Part shown: one piece after another, positions 32,154 through 40,138 of the stretch
Position numbering within the stretch: position 1 is the first letter of the stretch
Layout: the number at the start of each line of letters is the position of its first letter
Assembly (NCBI RefSeq): GCF_022761015.1
Contig: NZ_JAKWJQ010000001.1
Span: forward strand, 496,001-560,000
Direction: 5' to 3'
Origin: Humibacter sp. RRB41
GTDB lineage: Bacteria > Actinomycetota > Actinomycetes > Actinomycetales > Microbacteriaceae
Length of the DNA: 64,000 bases
Notes under the pieces: model-generated
Seen by the model: only the letters and a program-made list of their open reading frames with translations
What the model was told of the DNA's origin: nothing
Database searches by the model: none
Program-made: the position numbers and the translations under genes

Positions 32154-33056
32154 ATGCAGGTCTTCATCACAGGCGGCTCCGGACAGACGGGGCCGGCGGT
32201 CGTCGCCGAACTCCGTGCCGCGGGCCACACGGTCACAGCACTCGCCCGATCGGATGCCTCCGCTCGGGCGCTCGAAGCCCTCGGCGCCACGCCGGTGCGC
32301 GGGTCGCTTGAGGATCTCGACGTTCTGGCCGAGGCCGCAGCTGCCGCCGATGGCGTCATCCACATGGCCTATGGCGGCGACTTCGCCGACCCGGAGCCGA
32401 TGATGCGCCGCGACGTCGACGCCATCACCGCTCTCGGAACGGCTCTGGTCGGAACGGATAAGCCGCTTGTCATCACCTCCGGAACCCTCGTGATGCAGGT
32501 GGGCAGGGAAGGCACGGAGGACCACGAACCCGACAGGAACGGCCTCGCCCCGTTCCGCATCGCCGGTGAAGACGCCTGCTTCTCCTTCGCCGACCGCGGC
32601 GTTCGCGCCAGTGTCGTCCGCCTCGCTCCGACGGTTCACGGCCCTGACGACCACGGGTTCGTGCCGATGCTCATCGGCATCGCGAGAAAGACGGGCATCT
32701 CCGCCTACATCGGCGATGGGGGCAACCGATGGCCGGCCGTCCACCGCTCAGACGCTGCTGTGCTATTCCGACTGGCATTGGAGAACGGCCGCCCGGGGAG
32801 CATCTACCACGCGGTGGCCGAGACGGTGCCGTTCAACGCCATCGCCGAGACGATCGGACGCGGCCTGAACCTTCCGACCGCATCGCTGTCGGCGGAGGTC
32901 GCCGCGGCCCACTTCGCGAGCCCGTTCATGGCCATGATCTACGGGGCCGACGTGCCGGCATCCGGCACGCTCACCAAGCAACGGCTCGGCTGGACCCCGG
33001 CAGGAGTCGCCTTGCTGGAGGACCTCGAGGACGGCGACTACCTCGACGGCCGATAG
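32154..33056 (+). CDS. NAD-dependent epimerase/dehydratase-family protein
   Basis: A 300-residue extended-SDR protein. MQVFITGGSGQTGPAVVAELRAAGH is the cofactor-binding motif. GVIHMAYGGDF is followed by VITSGTLVMQ, then FRIAGEDACFSFADRGVRASVVRLAPTVHGPDDHGF and WPAVHRSDAAVLFRLALE. Relatives act on NAD(P)-linked carbonyl or sugar substrates; the Tyr-x-x-x-Lys pair is not visible in its usual place. AAGGA lies 9 nt before the ATG at 32154. It is probably repressed by the divergent TetR protein. Confidence 0.8.
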   Translation: MQVFITGGSGQTGPAVVAELRAAGHTVTALARSDASARALEALGATPVRGSLEDLDVLAEAAAAADGVIHMAYGGDFADPEPMMRRDVDAITALGTALVGTDKPLVITSGTLVMQVGREGTEDHEPDRNGLAPFRIAGEDACFSFADRGVRASVVRLAPTVHGPDDHGFVPMLIGIARKTGISAYIGDGGNRWPAVHRSDAAVLFRLALENGRPGSIYHAVAETVPFNAIAETIGRGLNLPTASLSAEVAAAHFASPFMAMIYGADVPASGTLTKQRLGWTPAGVALLEDLEDGDYLDGR

Positions 33057-33081
33057 GCCATTCGGGGCCTCTCCGCGCCGA

Positions 33082-33175
33082 CGGTGTGCCGAATTTCGGA
33101 GATTCACGCCGACGCGCCGTCCGTGAATTCGCCACAGCGGCGTGTCGCCTCGGATCTCCGAAATCCAGCACGCCG
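33082..33175. repeat. Intergenic inverted repeat (ATTTCGGAGAT type)
   Basis: ATTTCGGAGAT (33093-33103) and ATCTCCGAAAT (33154-33164) are exact complements within longer, imperfect arms (CGGTGTGCCGA on the left, CCAGCACGCCG on the right). The 143-bp gap between the epimerase gene and purM is otherwise occupied only by the purM promoter: TACCCT lies 7 nt before the purM GTG. Confidence 0.65.
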
Positions 33176-33199
33176 TTTCGCCCGGCTACCCTGGATCAC

Positions 33200-34306
33200 G
33201 TGACCGACAACTCCACCAGCACGTATCGCGAGGCCGGCGTCGACACGGCGGCGGGTGACCTCGCCGTCGAGCTCATGAAGTCGGCAGTGGCGCAGACGCA
33301 CGGGCCGGAGGTGCTGGGCGGCGTCGGTGGATTCGCCGGCCTGTTCGACGCATCCGTGCTGCGCGGCTACCACCGCCCACTGCTGGCCACGTCGACGGAC
33401 GGCGTCGGCACGAAGGTGGCGATCGCGCAAGCGCTCGACAAGCACGACACGATCGGGCAAGACCTCGTCGGCATGGTGGTCGACGACATCGTCGTGGTCG
33501 GAGCCCGGCCTCTGTTCATGACCGACTACATCGCCTGCGGCAAGGTGGTGCCTGAGCGCATCGCCGACATCGTGCGCGGCATCGCCGCCGCGTGCTCCGA
33601 GACGCGTACGGCGCTCGTCGGCGGCGAGACGGCCGAGCATCCCGGGCTTCTCGGTGCAGACGACTACGACGTTGCGGGCGCCGCGACCGGTGTGGTCGAG
33701 GCGGATGCCGTTCTGGGCCCAGAGAAGGTGCGGAACGGCGACGTCGTGCTCGCGCTCGGCAGTTCGGGCCTGCACTCCAACGGATACTCGCTCGTGCGCC
33801 ACATCCTCGCCAAGCGGAACATCGCGTTCACCGACCGCCTGGACGAATTCGGCGGCGTGGTCGGCGAGACCTTGCTCGAGCCCACGCGACTCTACACGGC
33901 GCCGCTGTTACGGGTGCTCGCGTCGCCGAGCGGGGCATCCGTTCACGCGCTCTCCCACGTGACCGGTGGCGGCATCGCCGCCAACCTCGCGCGCGTGCTG
34001 CCACGCGGATCGTGGGTGGATGTCGACCGTTCGACCTGGTCGCCCTCGCCGGTGTTCCGCGTGCTGAGCGACCTCGCCGGCACGACGCTGCAGAGTGCAG
34101 AGGGCACCTGGAATCTCGGCGTCGGCTTCTTCGCGGTCGTCGAAGCGGATGCCGCGGCATCCGTGGTCTCGACCCTCGCGGTGGACGGCATCCCGGCGTG
34201 GCAGGTCGGCGCGGTGTCGACCGCTGAGCACGACATCGGCGGCTACGAGCAGGGTGCGAAGGGTGTCGACGGCGGCGCCGTGCGCCTCGTCGGGGACTAC
34301 TCCTAG
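33200..34306 (+). CDS. purM: Phosphoribosylformylglycinamidine cyclo-ligase (PurM)
   Basis: A 368-residue AIR synthetase, the fifth step of purine synthesis, closing the imidazole ring with ATP. It shows the N-terminal TYREAGVDTAAGD, LLATSTDGVGTKV, GQDLVGMVVDDIVVVGARPLFMTDYIACGK and LVGGETAEHPGLL. The ATP-site segment GSSGLHSNGYSLVR and HVTGGGIAANLARVLP are also present. The GTG at 33200 is preceded by TACCCT 7 nt upstream, so it looks leaderless. It is followed by a family B hairpin that may terminate it. In relatives purM directly follows purF and precedes DUF3073; here both neighbours are displaced. Confidence 0.95.
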   Translation: MTDNSTSTYREAGVDTAAGDLAVELMKSAVAQTHGPEVLGGVGGFAGLFDASVLRGYHRPLLATSTDGVGTKVAIAQALDKHDTIGQDLVGMVVDDIVVVGARPLFMTDYIACGKVVPERIADIVRGIAAACSETRTALVGGETAEHPGLLGADDYDVAGAATGVVEADAVLGPEKVRNGDVVLALGSSGLHSNGYSLVRHILAKRNIAFTDRLDEFGGVVGETLLEPTRLYTAPLLRVLASPSGASVHALSHVTGGGIAANLARVLPRGSWVDVDRSTWSPSPVFRVLSDLAGTTLQSAEGTWNLGVGFFAVVEADAAASVVSTLAVDGIPAWQVGAVSTAEHDIGGYEQGAKGVDGGAVRLVGDYS

Positions 34307-34307
34307 T

Positions 34308-34365
34308 CGCTGGTCGAGCAGCGCCCGCGGCGCGTGCGGCTTTGCCGCGCGCTACTCAACCGGCG
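34308..34365. repeat. Family B hairpin after purM
   Basis: CGCTGGTCGAGCAGCGC (34308-34324) and GCGCTACTCAACCGGCG (34349-34365) pair with three mismatches. The loop contains its own GC-rich stem around GCGGC-TTT-GCCGC. It starts 2 bp after the purM stop and probably ends its transcript. It is the fullest copy of the family in the window. Confidence 0.7.
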
Positions 34366-34434
34366 GGTTTGTGAGCATCTCTCGTATCAAACGGGCGGAC
34401 GACGTCTCCTTGTAGATAACGTCGGAGGCTCGTG

Positions 34435-35646
34435 ATGACAGCGGAACGCACCGGCGGGCGGCTCGACCCGAACGAGCCGCCCGCACCACCGAAGAACATC
34501 GTCATCTGTCTCGACGGCACGAGCAACGAGCTCGACTATCACCCGACGAACGCCGCGAAGGTGTTCATGATGCTCGACCTCGACCGGCCGGCGGAGCAGG
34601 TCGCGTACTACGACCCCGGGGTCGGTACTCTGCCGTCCGCGACGGCCCGCGGTGTGATCGGCAAGTGGCTCTCACGGGCGTTCGGTCTCGCATTCGGCTT
34701 CGGCATGAGGGGCAAGGTCAGTCAGGCGTACGACTGGCTGATGGAGCGCTACCACCCTGGCGACCGGGTGTACATCTTCGGCTTCAGCCGCGGCGCGTTC
34801 ACGGCACGAGCGCTCGTCGGGCTGCTCGCCCGGCCCGGCATGCTGCGCTCCGGTTCCTCCAACCTGGTCGCCTACGCGGTGCAGGAGTACGTGAAGCCGG
34901 CGGGCACGAAGAAGGCGATCGCACGCCGCACCCGCGAGGCGAAGGCGTTCGCGGATGCCCTGTGCTGGGGTACGCCTGGACAGCCGGTCGCCGCCGCGTC
35001 GGGTGGTTTCCACCCGGACGTTCCCGCCAAGCTCGGGAAGGACATCCACGCGGTCCCCATCGAATATCTCGGTGTCTGGGACACGGTCGAAGCGTGGTTC
35101 GGCGGCCTCGGCAGCCTGGAATGGCCCGACACGAAGTCGCTCTGGAATGTGAAACGGTTGCGGCACGCCGTCTCGATCAACGAGGAGCGGCGCCCGTTCC
35201 GCTACGTGCCCGTCGACCCGCGGGGAGGGTTCGAGGAGGTGTGGTTCCCCGGCGTCCACTGCGACGTCGGAGGAACCTTCGAGAACCACGACCTGGCCGC
35301 GATCGCGCTGAAGTGGGTCTTCGACGGCGTCTGTCAGGACCTGCTGCTGCGCGACGCCGAGCCCGCAGAGGCGTACGCCAGGTACTGCGCTGTGGAGCGG
35401 GCATATGCGGCGGCGGCGCCGCTGCACAAGAACTCGTGGGCGTGGAACCTTCTGGTCCCGCTTCACCGTCGCATCCCCGACGACGCCGTGTTGCACGAAT
35501 CCGTGCAGGATCGTCGTTCGGCCGATCCCTCCTACCTTCCCGATCTGCCTCATGCCGAGCTTTCCGGCAGGTGGACGGACCCGCAGTGGTGGGTTCCGGC
35601 CATGGCAGCATCCGTTCCCGCCTCAACCCGCCCGATCGGCACCTAG
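34435..35646 (+). CDS. DUF2235 (Tle1-like) alpha/beta hydrolase
   Basis: A 403-residue protein of the DUF2235/Tle1 type. NIVICLDGTSNE opens the core, YIFGFSRGAFTAR carries the GxSxG nucleophile S118, and YLGVWDTVEAW contains the acidic residue. VWFPGVHCDVGG followed by LAAIALKWVF is the region of the catalytic His. The family includes type VI phospholipase effectors, but stand-alone actinobacterial forms without secretion genes are common and unassigned. I see no signal peptide or secretion partner. GGAGG lies 6 nt before the ATG at 34435. Confidence 0.83.
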   Translation: MTAERTGGRLDPNEPPAPPKNIVICLDGTSNELDYHPTNAAKVFMMLDLDRPAEQVAYYDPGVGTLPSATARGVIGKWLSRAFGLAFGFGMRGKVSQAYDWLMERYHPGDRVYIFGFSRGAFTARALVGLLARPGMLRSGSSNLVAYAVQEYVKPAGTKKAIARRTREAKAFADALCWGTPGQPVAAASGGFHPDVPAKLGKDIHAVPIEYLGVWDTVEAWFGGLGSLEWPDTKSLWNVKRLRHAVSINEERRPFRYVPVDPRGGFEEVWFPGVHCDVGGTFENHDLAAIALKWVFDGVCQDLLLRDAEPAEAYARYCAVERAYAAAAPLHKNSWAWNLLVPLHRRIPDDAVLHESVQDRRSADPSYLPDLPHAELSGRWTDPQWWVPAMAASVPASTRPIGT

Positions 35647-35656
35647 CAGCCGAACC

Positions 35657-35719
35657 CGTCTCATCCGTCGCACGTGGCACGTCACACCTCCCGAGCCGCC
35701 AGGTGCGACGGATGAGACG
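35657..35719. repeat. 17-bp perfect inverted repeat
   Basis: CGTCTCATCCGTCGCAC (35657-35673) and GTGCGACGGATGAGACG (35703-35719) are exact complements around 29 bp. It lies 10 bp after the DUF2235 stop and 20 bp before the methyltransferase ATG, so it may terminate the first gene or shape the leader of the second. The loop and right flank also share ACGTGGC. Confidence 0.75.
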
Positions 35720-35739
35720 TGGCGTGACACGATGGGCGG

Positions 35740-36504
35740 ATGCCCGACTTCGATGACCTGGTCGCCGAGGGCGAGTCCGTGCCGACCGAGGGCTGGGACT
35801 TCTCCTGGTTCAGCGGCCGCGCCACCGAGGAGCGACCGAGCTGGGGATACGCGCGCATGGCCGCGGCTCGCGCGAGCAACGCGTCCAGCGTGCTCGACGT
35901 GCAGACGGGCGGCGGCGAGGTGTACGCGGAGATCCTGGCCGGCGCCGATCCGCGACCGCCGGTGGTCGCGGCGACAGAGGGCTGGCATCCGAACGTGGCG
36001 ATCGCACGGGCGGCGCTGGAGAAGTTCGATGGCATCGTCGTGGAGTCGCCAGAGGATGCCCCGCTGCCGTATGCGGACGCGAGCGTCGCGCTCGTGACGA
36101 GCAGGCATCCGGTGGTCACGGACTTCGCCGAGATCGCCAGGGTGCTCGTGTCGGGCGGCACGTACCTGTCGCAGCAGATCGGCGAACGGTCCAACAGCGA
36201 GCTGTACGAGCTTCTGATGGGGCCGCAGCCGCGTGGCCAGGTCGCCCGCATCGACGCGTTGCGTACGGGTGCGACGGATGCCGGCCTCGAGGTGGTCTCA
36301 TTGCGCGAGGAACGCACCCGCATCGAGTTCTTCGACACCGCTGCCGTCGTGCACTTTCTGCGCAAGGTGGTCTGGACGGTGCCCGACTTCACTGTCGATC
36401 GGTACCGCGACCGGCTGCGCGCCGTGCACGAGACGATTCGGCGCGAAGGCGCCTTCGTGTCGTACAGCAGCCGCATTCTGCTTGAGGCGCGGCGCGCGCA
36501 GTGA
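35740..36504 (+). CDS. Class I SAM-dependent methyltransferase
   Basis: A 254-residue protein. The SAM-binding core is degenerate but recognisable: SVLDVQTGGGEVYAEIL (motif I), VVAATEGWHPNVAIARAAL (motif II with an acidic residue) and SPEDAPLPYADASVALVTSRHPV (motif III and post I), then EIARVLVSGGTYLSQQIG. Small-molecule methylation is typical; the substrate is unknown. A -10-like CACGAT lies 6 nt before the ATG. Its stop codon overlaps the operator of the next operon. Confidence 0.8.
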   Translation: MPDFDDLVAEGESVPTEGWDFSWFSGRATEERPSWGYARMAAARASNASSVLDVQTGGGEVYAEILAGADPRPPVVAATEGWHPNVAIARAALEKFDGIVVESPEDAPLPYADASVALVTSRHPVVTDFAEIARVLVSGGTYLSQQIGERSNSELYELLMGPQPRGQVARIDALRTGATDAGLEVVSLREERTRIEFFDTAAVVHFLRKVVWTVPDFTVDRYRDRLRAVHETIRREGAFVSYSSRILLEARRAQ

Positions 36505-36514
36505 CAAATGTCAC
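36501..36514 (+). promoter_or_regulatory. 14-bp operator of ABC/two-component cassette 1
   Basis: GTGACA-AA-TGTCAC is a perfect palindrome centred 66.5 bp before the ATPase start at 36574. The same sequence, with a different central dinucleotide, lies at exactly the same distance before the ATPase of the mirror cassette. It is the probable binding site of the NarL-type response regulators encoded in these cassettes. Confidence 0.75.
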
Positions 36515-36573
36515 CCACGTGACGTGATGGGTGGCCGAGGCACGGGCATCCGTTCACCGCTTCGATAGGAAGC

Positions 36574-37560
36574 GTGAACACCAGACAAGGCATCGAGGCT
36601 CCAGCCATTGCGCTGACGGGCCTGAGCAAGACCTTCGGGTCCCTCACCGCGGTCGACGGGATCGACCTCTCCATTCAGCCCGGCGAGGTCGTCGCGCTGC
36701 TCGGGCCGAACGGCGCGGGCAAGTCGACCACGATCGACATGGCGCTGGGACTGGCCACTCCGACGACGGGTGCCGCCGAGCTCTTCGGTGGCACACCTCG
36801 CGCGGCGATCGAGACGGGACGTGTCGGCGCCATGCTTCAGGGCGGGGCGCTGCTGCCGACCATGACCGTCGCGCAGTCGGTGGCGTTGATCGCTGCGGCG
36901 CACAGGCATCCGCTGTCGGTGCAGGAGGCGCTCGAGCGTGCCAAATGCACCGAGATCGCCAAGCAGCGCGTGAGCAAGCTCTCCGGCGGGCAGATGCAGC
37001 GGGCGCGATTCGCCGTGGCGATCGTCTCGAACCCCGACCTGCTGATTCTCGACGAGCCGACGGCCGCGATGGACGTCGAAGCCCGCCGCACGTTCTGGCA
37101 GTCCATGCGGGAGTACACGGACGCCGGCCGCACGGTGGTCTTCGCCACCCACTATCTCGACGAGGCGGATGCCTACGCCGACCGCATCGTCATGATGGCC
37201 GCCGGTCGCGTGGTCGCCGACGGCACTCCGGGTGAGGTGAAAGCCGTGGTGAGCGGCCGCCGCATCCGGGCATCCTTCGACTTCGTGTGGAGCGCGGAGA
37301 TCGAGGCCGAGCTCTTCGAGCTGCCCGGCGTTCGCAGCGTCGACCACCGCGGCGACGTTCTCACCGTAGTGAGCGACGACTCGGACTCCGCCCTGCGCAC
37401 ACTGCTCTCGCACCACAACGACATCCACGACATCGAGGTCACCGCGCACTCGATGGATGACGCGTTCCTCGCGTTGACCACGTCTTCCGCCGACCGCGAG
37501 TCCACCCTGACCACCTCTTCCGCGGGCCGCGAGTCCACCCTGATCGGAGACCGCTCATGA
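36574..37560 (+). CDS. ABC-2-type transporter ATPase (cassette 1)
   Basis: A 328-residue ATPase. Walker A is GPNGAGKST (44-52), the signature is LSGGQMQR, Walker B is LLILDEP, and the switch His is in FATHYLDEADAYADR. A C-terminal domain of DrrA/NatA type follows. It pairs with the permease that starts 4 bp before its stop. The extreme C-terminus carries a duplicated 11-residue unit (LTTSSADREST/LTTSSAGREST) from a 33-bp tandem DNA repeat. Such exporters move lipids, antibiotics or peptides. The GTG start is 66.5 bp from the operator centre. It is paralogous to the ATPase at 42.8-43.7 kb. Confidence 0.9.
   Translation: MNTRQGIEAPAIALTGLSKTFGSLTAVDGIDLSIQPGEVVALLGPNGAGKSTTIDMALGLATPTTGAAELFGGTPRAAIETGRVGAMLQGGALLPTMTVAQSVALIAAAHRHPLSVQEALERAKCTEIAKQRVSKLSGGQMQRARFAVAIVSNPDLLILDEPTAAMDVEARRTFWQSMREYTDAGRTVVFATHYLDEADAYADRIVMMAAGRVVADGTPGEVKAVVSGRRIRASFDFVWSAEIEAELFELPGVRSVDHRGDVLTVVSDDSDSALRTLLSHHNDIHDIEVTAHSMDDAFLALTTSSADRESTLTTSSAGRESTLIGDRS
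37475..37540 (+). repeat. 33-bp tandem repeat at the ATPase C-terminus
   Basis: Units at 37475-37507 and 37508-37540 differ at three bases and keep the reading frame, duplicating 11 residues. The mirror ATPase lacks it, so it is a recent slippage in this copy. Confidence 0.85.
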
Positions 37561-38300
37561 GCATCGCGTACCTGGGACTCGAGTCCTTCCGCCAGCTGAA
37601 GAACGTGCGGAACACCATCTTCACGTTCGCTGTGCCGCTCGTCATGCTGCTGCTCTTCGGCGGCATCTACGGCTCGAGCGGCCAGTTCGACAAGGTCACG
37701 GGGCTGCCGTGGATCGTCGTCACGACGGTTCAGATGGCCGGCTACGGCGGCATGATGGCCGCGCTCGGACAGGCCTTCACGATCGTTACAGAGCGTTCAG
37801 TCGGCTGGAATCGTCAGCTGCGGCTCACTCCGCTCAGCGGCATGGGCTACCTGCTCTCGAAGGTCGTGGCGGCTCTGTCCGTCGCCCTGGTCAGCATCGT
37901 CGCCCTCATCGTCATCTCGGTGATCGTCTTCCACGCGTCGTTGAGCCCGGCAGCCTGGGCGATGGCGGCGCTCGGGCTCTGGCTCGGCGTCATCCCGTTC
38001 GCCCTGATCGCGGTGCTGATCGGCCAGTTCGCCAAGCCTCAGTTCGCACAGCCCCTGTTCATGGTGGTCTTCCTCGGAATGGCGATCCTCGGCGGGCTGT
38101 GGGTCCCGCTATCGGTCCTCCCGTCCTGGATGACGAACATCGCTCAGATCGTTCCGTCGTACTGGCTCAACCGCCTCGGGCAGATGGGCGCACACCTGGG
38201 CGGCGACGTTCTCGAGCCCGTACTCGTGCTGCTGGCCTGGACTCTGGTGCTCGGCGCTTTCATCATCTGGCGCTACCGCCGCGACGCTGCCAGGCAGTGA
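37557..38300 (+). CDS. ABC-2-type transporter permease (cassette 1)
   Basis: A 247-residue membrane protein with six helices. The N-terminal elbow is ESFRQLKNVRNTIFTFAVPLVMLLLFGG. QMAGYGGMMAALGQAFTIVTERSVGWNRQLRLTPLS is the cytoplasmic segment that contacts the ATPase. The C-terminal helices include GGLWVPLSVLPSWM and YWLNRLGQ. Its start overlaps the ATPase stop by 4 bp. The paralogue in the mirror cassette has the same IERTQGWSRQLRLTPVS-like loop. Confidence 0.9.
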   Translation: MSIAYLGLESFRQLKNVRNTIFTFAVPLVMLLLFGGIYGSSGQFDKVTGLPWIVVTTVQMAGYGGMMAALGQAFTIVTERSVGWNRQLRLTPLSGMGYLLSKVVAALSVALVSIVALIVISVIVFHASLSPAAWAMAALGLWLGVIPFALIAVLIGQFAKPQFAQPLFMVVFLGMAILGGLWVPLSVLPSWMTNIAQIVPSYWLNRLGQMGAHLGGDVLEPVLVLLAWTLVLGAFIIWRYRRDAARQ

Positions 38301-38337
38301 GCATCCTGTCCAGCGAGCACCTCGACGCCGACCCGCC

Positions 38338-38343
38338 TACGCT
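38338..38343 (+). promoter_or_regulatory. Internal leaderless promoter before histidine kinase 1
   Basis: TACGCT lies 7 nt before the GTG at 38351, within the 50-bp gap after the permease. This is the spacing seen at other apparently leaderless genes here and could give the kinase and regulator a second, constitutive transcript. Confidence 0.4.
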
Positions 38344-38350
38344 GAACTCC

Positions 38351-39496
38351 GTGACGACCGACACGGGTTCGACGCGGGCGGGCGGCCGTCAGTTCGCGTC
38401 CGCCTGGCGGGATGCCTTCTCCCGAGTTCGCTCTCGGGGCGCGCGCAGGTGGTACTTCGGTTCCCTATGGGGGCTCGCGTACCTTGCGATCCCGATCATC
38501 CTGACGTGGGTCGGCGATGCCGATCCCCTCGTGGCGACTCTGCTCACCATCCACGTCGCTGTGCTTGCCGCGATCTATGTCGTGCTTCCTCCGCTGCTGT
38601 GGGGCAGGCCGTGGCCGGTTGCCGCGATCGCGTATGCCCTTTTCTTCGGCTACACCTGCTTGGCGTTCCCCTTGATCGGGCTCGACACGTTGTGGTTCTG
38701 GCTGTACGTGCCGATCATGGCCGCGATGAGCTGGTTGCCTGCCCGGCTCACGATCACCACGATCGTCGTCGTGGTGGGGGCACAACTTGTGCTGGTGGCC
38801 GCGACCGGATCGTTCGCCACCTACTGGTACGTTGCGGCACTCACGGCATCCATCTCGGTCATGATGCTCACCTTCGGCGAGCAGATCAAGGCGATCGCAC
38901 GCCTGAGGGATGCCCAGAGCGAGATCGCGAGACTCGCCGTGGTCGACGAGCGCGAGCGTTTCGCCCGCGATATGCACGACGTGCTCGGGCACTCGCTCAC
39001 CGTGGTGACGGTCAAGAGCGAGCTCGCCCGCAAGCTCGTCGCACGGGATCCGGAGCGCGCAGAGGCGGAACTCGCGGACATCGAACGGCTGTCGAGGGCG
39101 GCGCTGGCCGACCTGCGGGCATCCGTCGCCGGGTACCGCGCCATGACGCTCGAGACGGAGCTGTCGGCGGCGCACGCCGCGCTCGTGGCGGCGGACATCG
39201 TGCCTCATCTTCCGGCATCCGGCGACGTGGTCGCCCCCCAGCTGCGCGAGGCGTTCGCCTGGATACTGCGCGAGTCCGTGACGAACGTCGTGCGCCACTC
39301 CGGCGCGAAGAACTGCTGGGTCGGACTCGAGCGCGACGCCGTCATGATCGGCGACGACGGACGAGGGATGCCGGCCGCGGTCGTGGGCGGACACGGTCTC
39401 TCGGGGCTGGGCGAGCGAGCGGCGAAGGTCGGGGCCAGGCTCACGGTCGGGCCGAGCGACGACGGAGGAACGTTGATCACAGTGAGGGCGGAATGA
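38351..39496 (+). CDS. Sensor histidine kinase, HisKA_3 type (cassette 1)
   Basis: A 381-residue kinase. About six membrane helices (residues ~40-185) form the sensor. The dimerisation/phosphoacceptor segment is ERERFARDMHDVLGHSLT with phospho-His H209. A HATPase_c domain follows, with ESVTNVVRHSGAKN (N box) and IGDDGRGM, then HGLSGLGERA (G boxes). There is no extracellular loop of any size, so the signal is probably sensed in or at the membrane, perhaps through the transporter. The GTG at 38351 is preferred for its close TACGCT; GTG at 38297, overlapping the permease stop, is the alternative. Its stop overlaps the next start. Confidence 0.9.
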   Translation: MTTDTGSTRAGGRQFASAWRDAFSRVRSRGARRWYFGSLWGLAYLAIPIILTWVGDADPLVATLLTIHVAVLAAIYVVLPPLLWGRPWPVAAIAYALFFGYTCLAFPLIGLDTLWFWLYVPIMAAMSWLPARLTITTIVVVVGAQLVLVAATGSFATYWYVAALTASISVMMLTFGEQIKAIARLRDAQSEIARLAVVDERERFARDMHDVLGHSLTVVTVKSELARKLVARDPERAEAELADIERLSRAALADLRASVAGYRAMTLETELSAAHAALVAADIVPHLPASGDVVAPQLREAFAWILRESVTNVVRHSGAKNCWVGLERDAVMIGDDGRGMPAAVVGGHGLSGLGERAAKVGARLTVGPSDDGGTLITVRAE

Positions 39497-40107
39497 GCGA
39501 ACCGATCAGACTGCTGCTCGCCGACGATCAGGCCCTCGTGCGCGGTGCGCTCGCCGCACTGCTCGAGCTCGAGAACGATCTGGAAGTGGTGGCCCAGGTC
39601 GGCAGGGGCGACGAAGTGCTGGATGCCGCCCGCGACGCGAACGCCCAGGTCGCCTTGCTCGACGTGGAGATGCCCGGCCTCGACGGCCTCGCTGCGGCCG
39701 AGTTGCTGCACCGCAAGCTCCCGCAGTGCAGGTCGCTCATCGTGACGACGTTCGGCCGGCCGGGCTACCTGCGGCGCGCGATGGAAGCCGGTGCGAGCGG
39801 CTTCGTCGTGAAGGACACTCCAGCGGCCCAGCTGGCGGATGCCGTTCGCCGCGTCGCGCAGGGCCTGCGGGTGGTGGACCCGGCGCTGGCGGCGGAGTCA
39901 CTGGCATCCGGAAGCTCGCCGCTCACACAACGCGAGACCGAGGTGCTGCGAGTTGCTGTGCGCGGCGGCTCCGTGAACGAGATCGCCAGGCAGCTGCACC
40001 TCTCGGAGGGCACGGTGCGCAACCACCTCTCGGCGGCCATCGGCAAAACCGGTGCCCGCAACCGAGCGGATGCCGCTGCGCAGGCCTCCGCCAACGGCTG
40101 GCTGTAA
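39493..40107 (+). CDS. NarL/FixJ-type response regulator (cassette 1)
   Basis: A 204-residue regulator. The receiver domain has the acidic pair in LLADDQALVRGALA, phospho-acceptor D57 in LLDVEMPGLDG, the Thr of IVTTFGRPGYLRRA and the Lys of FVVKDTP. The LuxR-type helix-turn-helix is LTQRETEVLR, then VNEIARQLHLSEGTVRNHLSAAIGKTGA. It is activated by the kinase encoded just before (4-bp overlap). It is closely similar to the regulator facing it at 40124; the two genes end 16 bp apart. It likely binds GTGACA-NN-TGTCAC. Confidence 0.92.
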   Translation: MSEPIRLLLADDQALVRGALAALLELENDLEVVAQVGRGDEVLDAARDANAQVALLDVEMPGLDGLAAAELLHRKLPQCRSLIVTTFGRPGYLRRAMEAGASGFVVKDTPAAQLADAVRRVAQGLRVVDPALAAESLASGSSPLTQRETEVLRVAVRGGSVNEIARQLHLSEGTVRNHLSAAIGKTGARNRADAAAQASANGWL

Positions 40108-40138
40108 CCGACCAGCGCGGCGCCTACAGCCACCCGTT
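40093..40138. terminator. Inverted repeat formed by the two regulator gene ends
   Basis: AACGGCTGGCTGTA (40093-40106) and TACAGCCACCCGTT (40125-40138) are complementary at 13 of 14 positions because both genes end in the same Asn-Gly-Trp-Leu-stop. The hairpin spans the 16-bp gap and could slow or stop RNA polymerase from either side. There is no T-tract. Confidence 0.5.

Noticed and set aside
34435-36504. A type VI effector/immunity pair (DUF2235 plus the next gene)
   Set aside because: The next gene is a methyltransferase, the two are separated by a strong inverted repeat, and no secretion genes are present.
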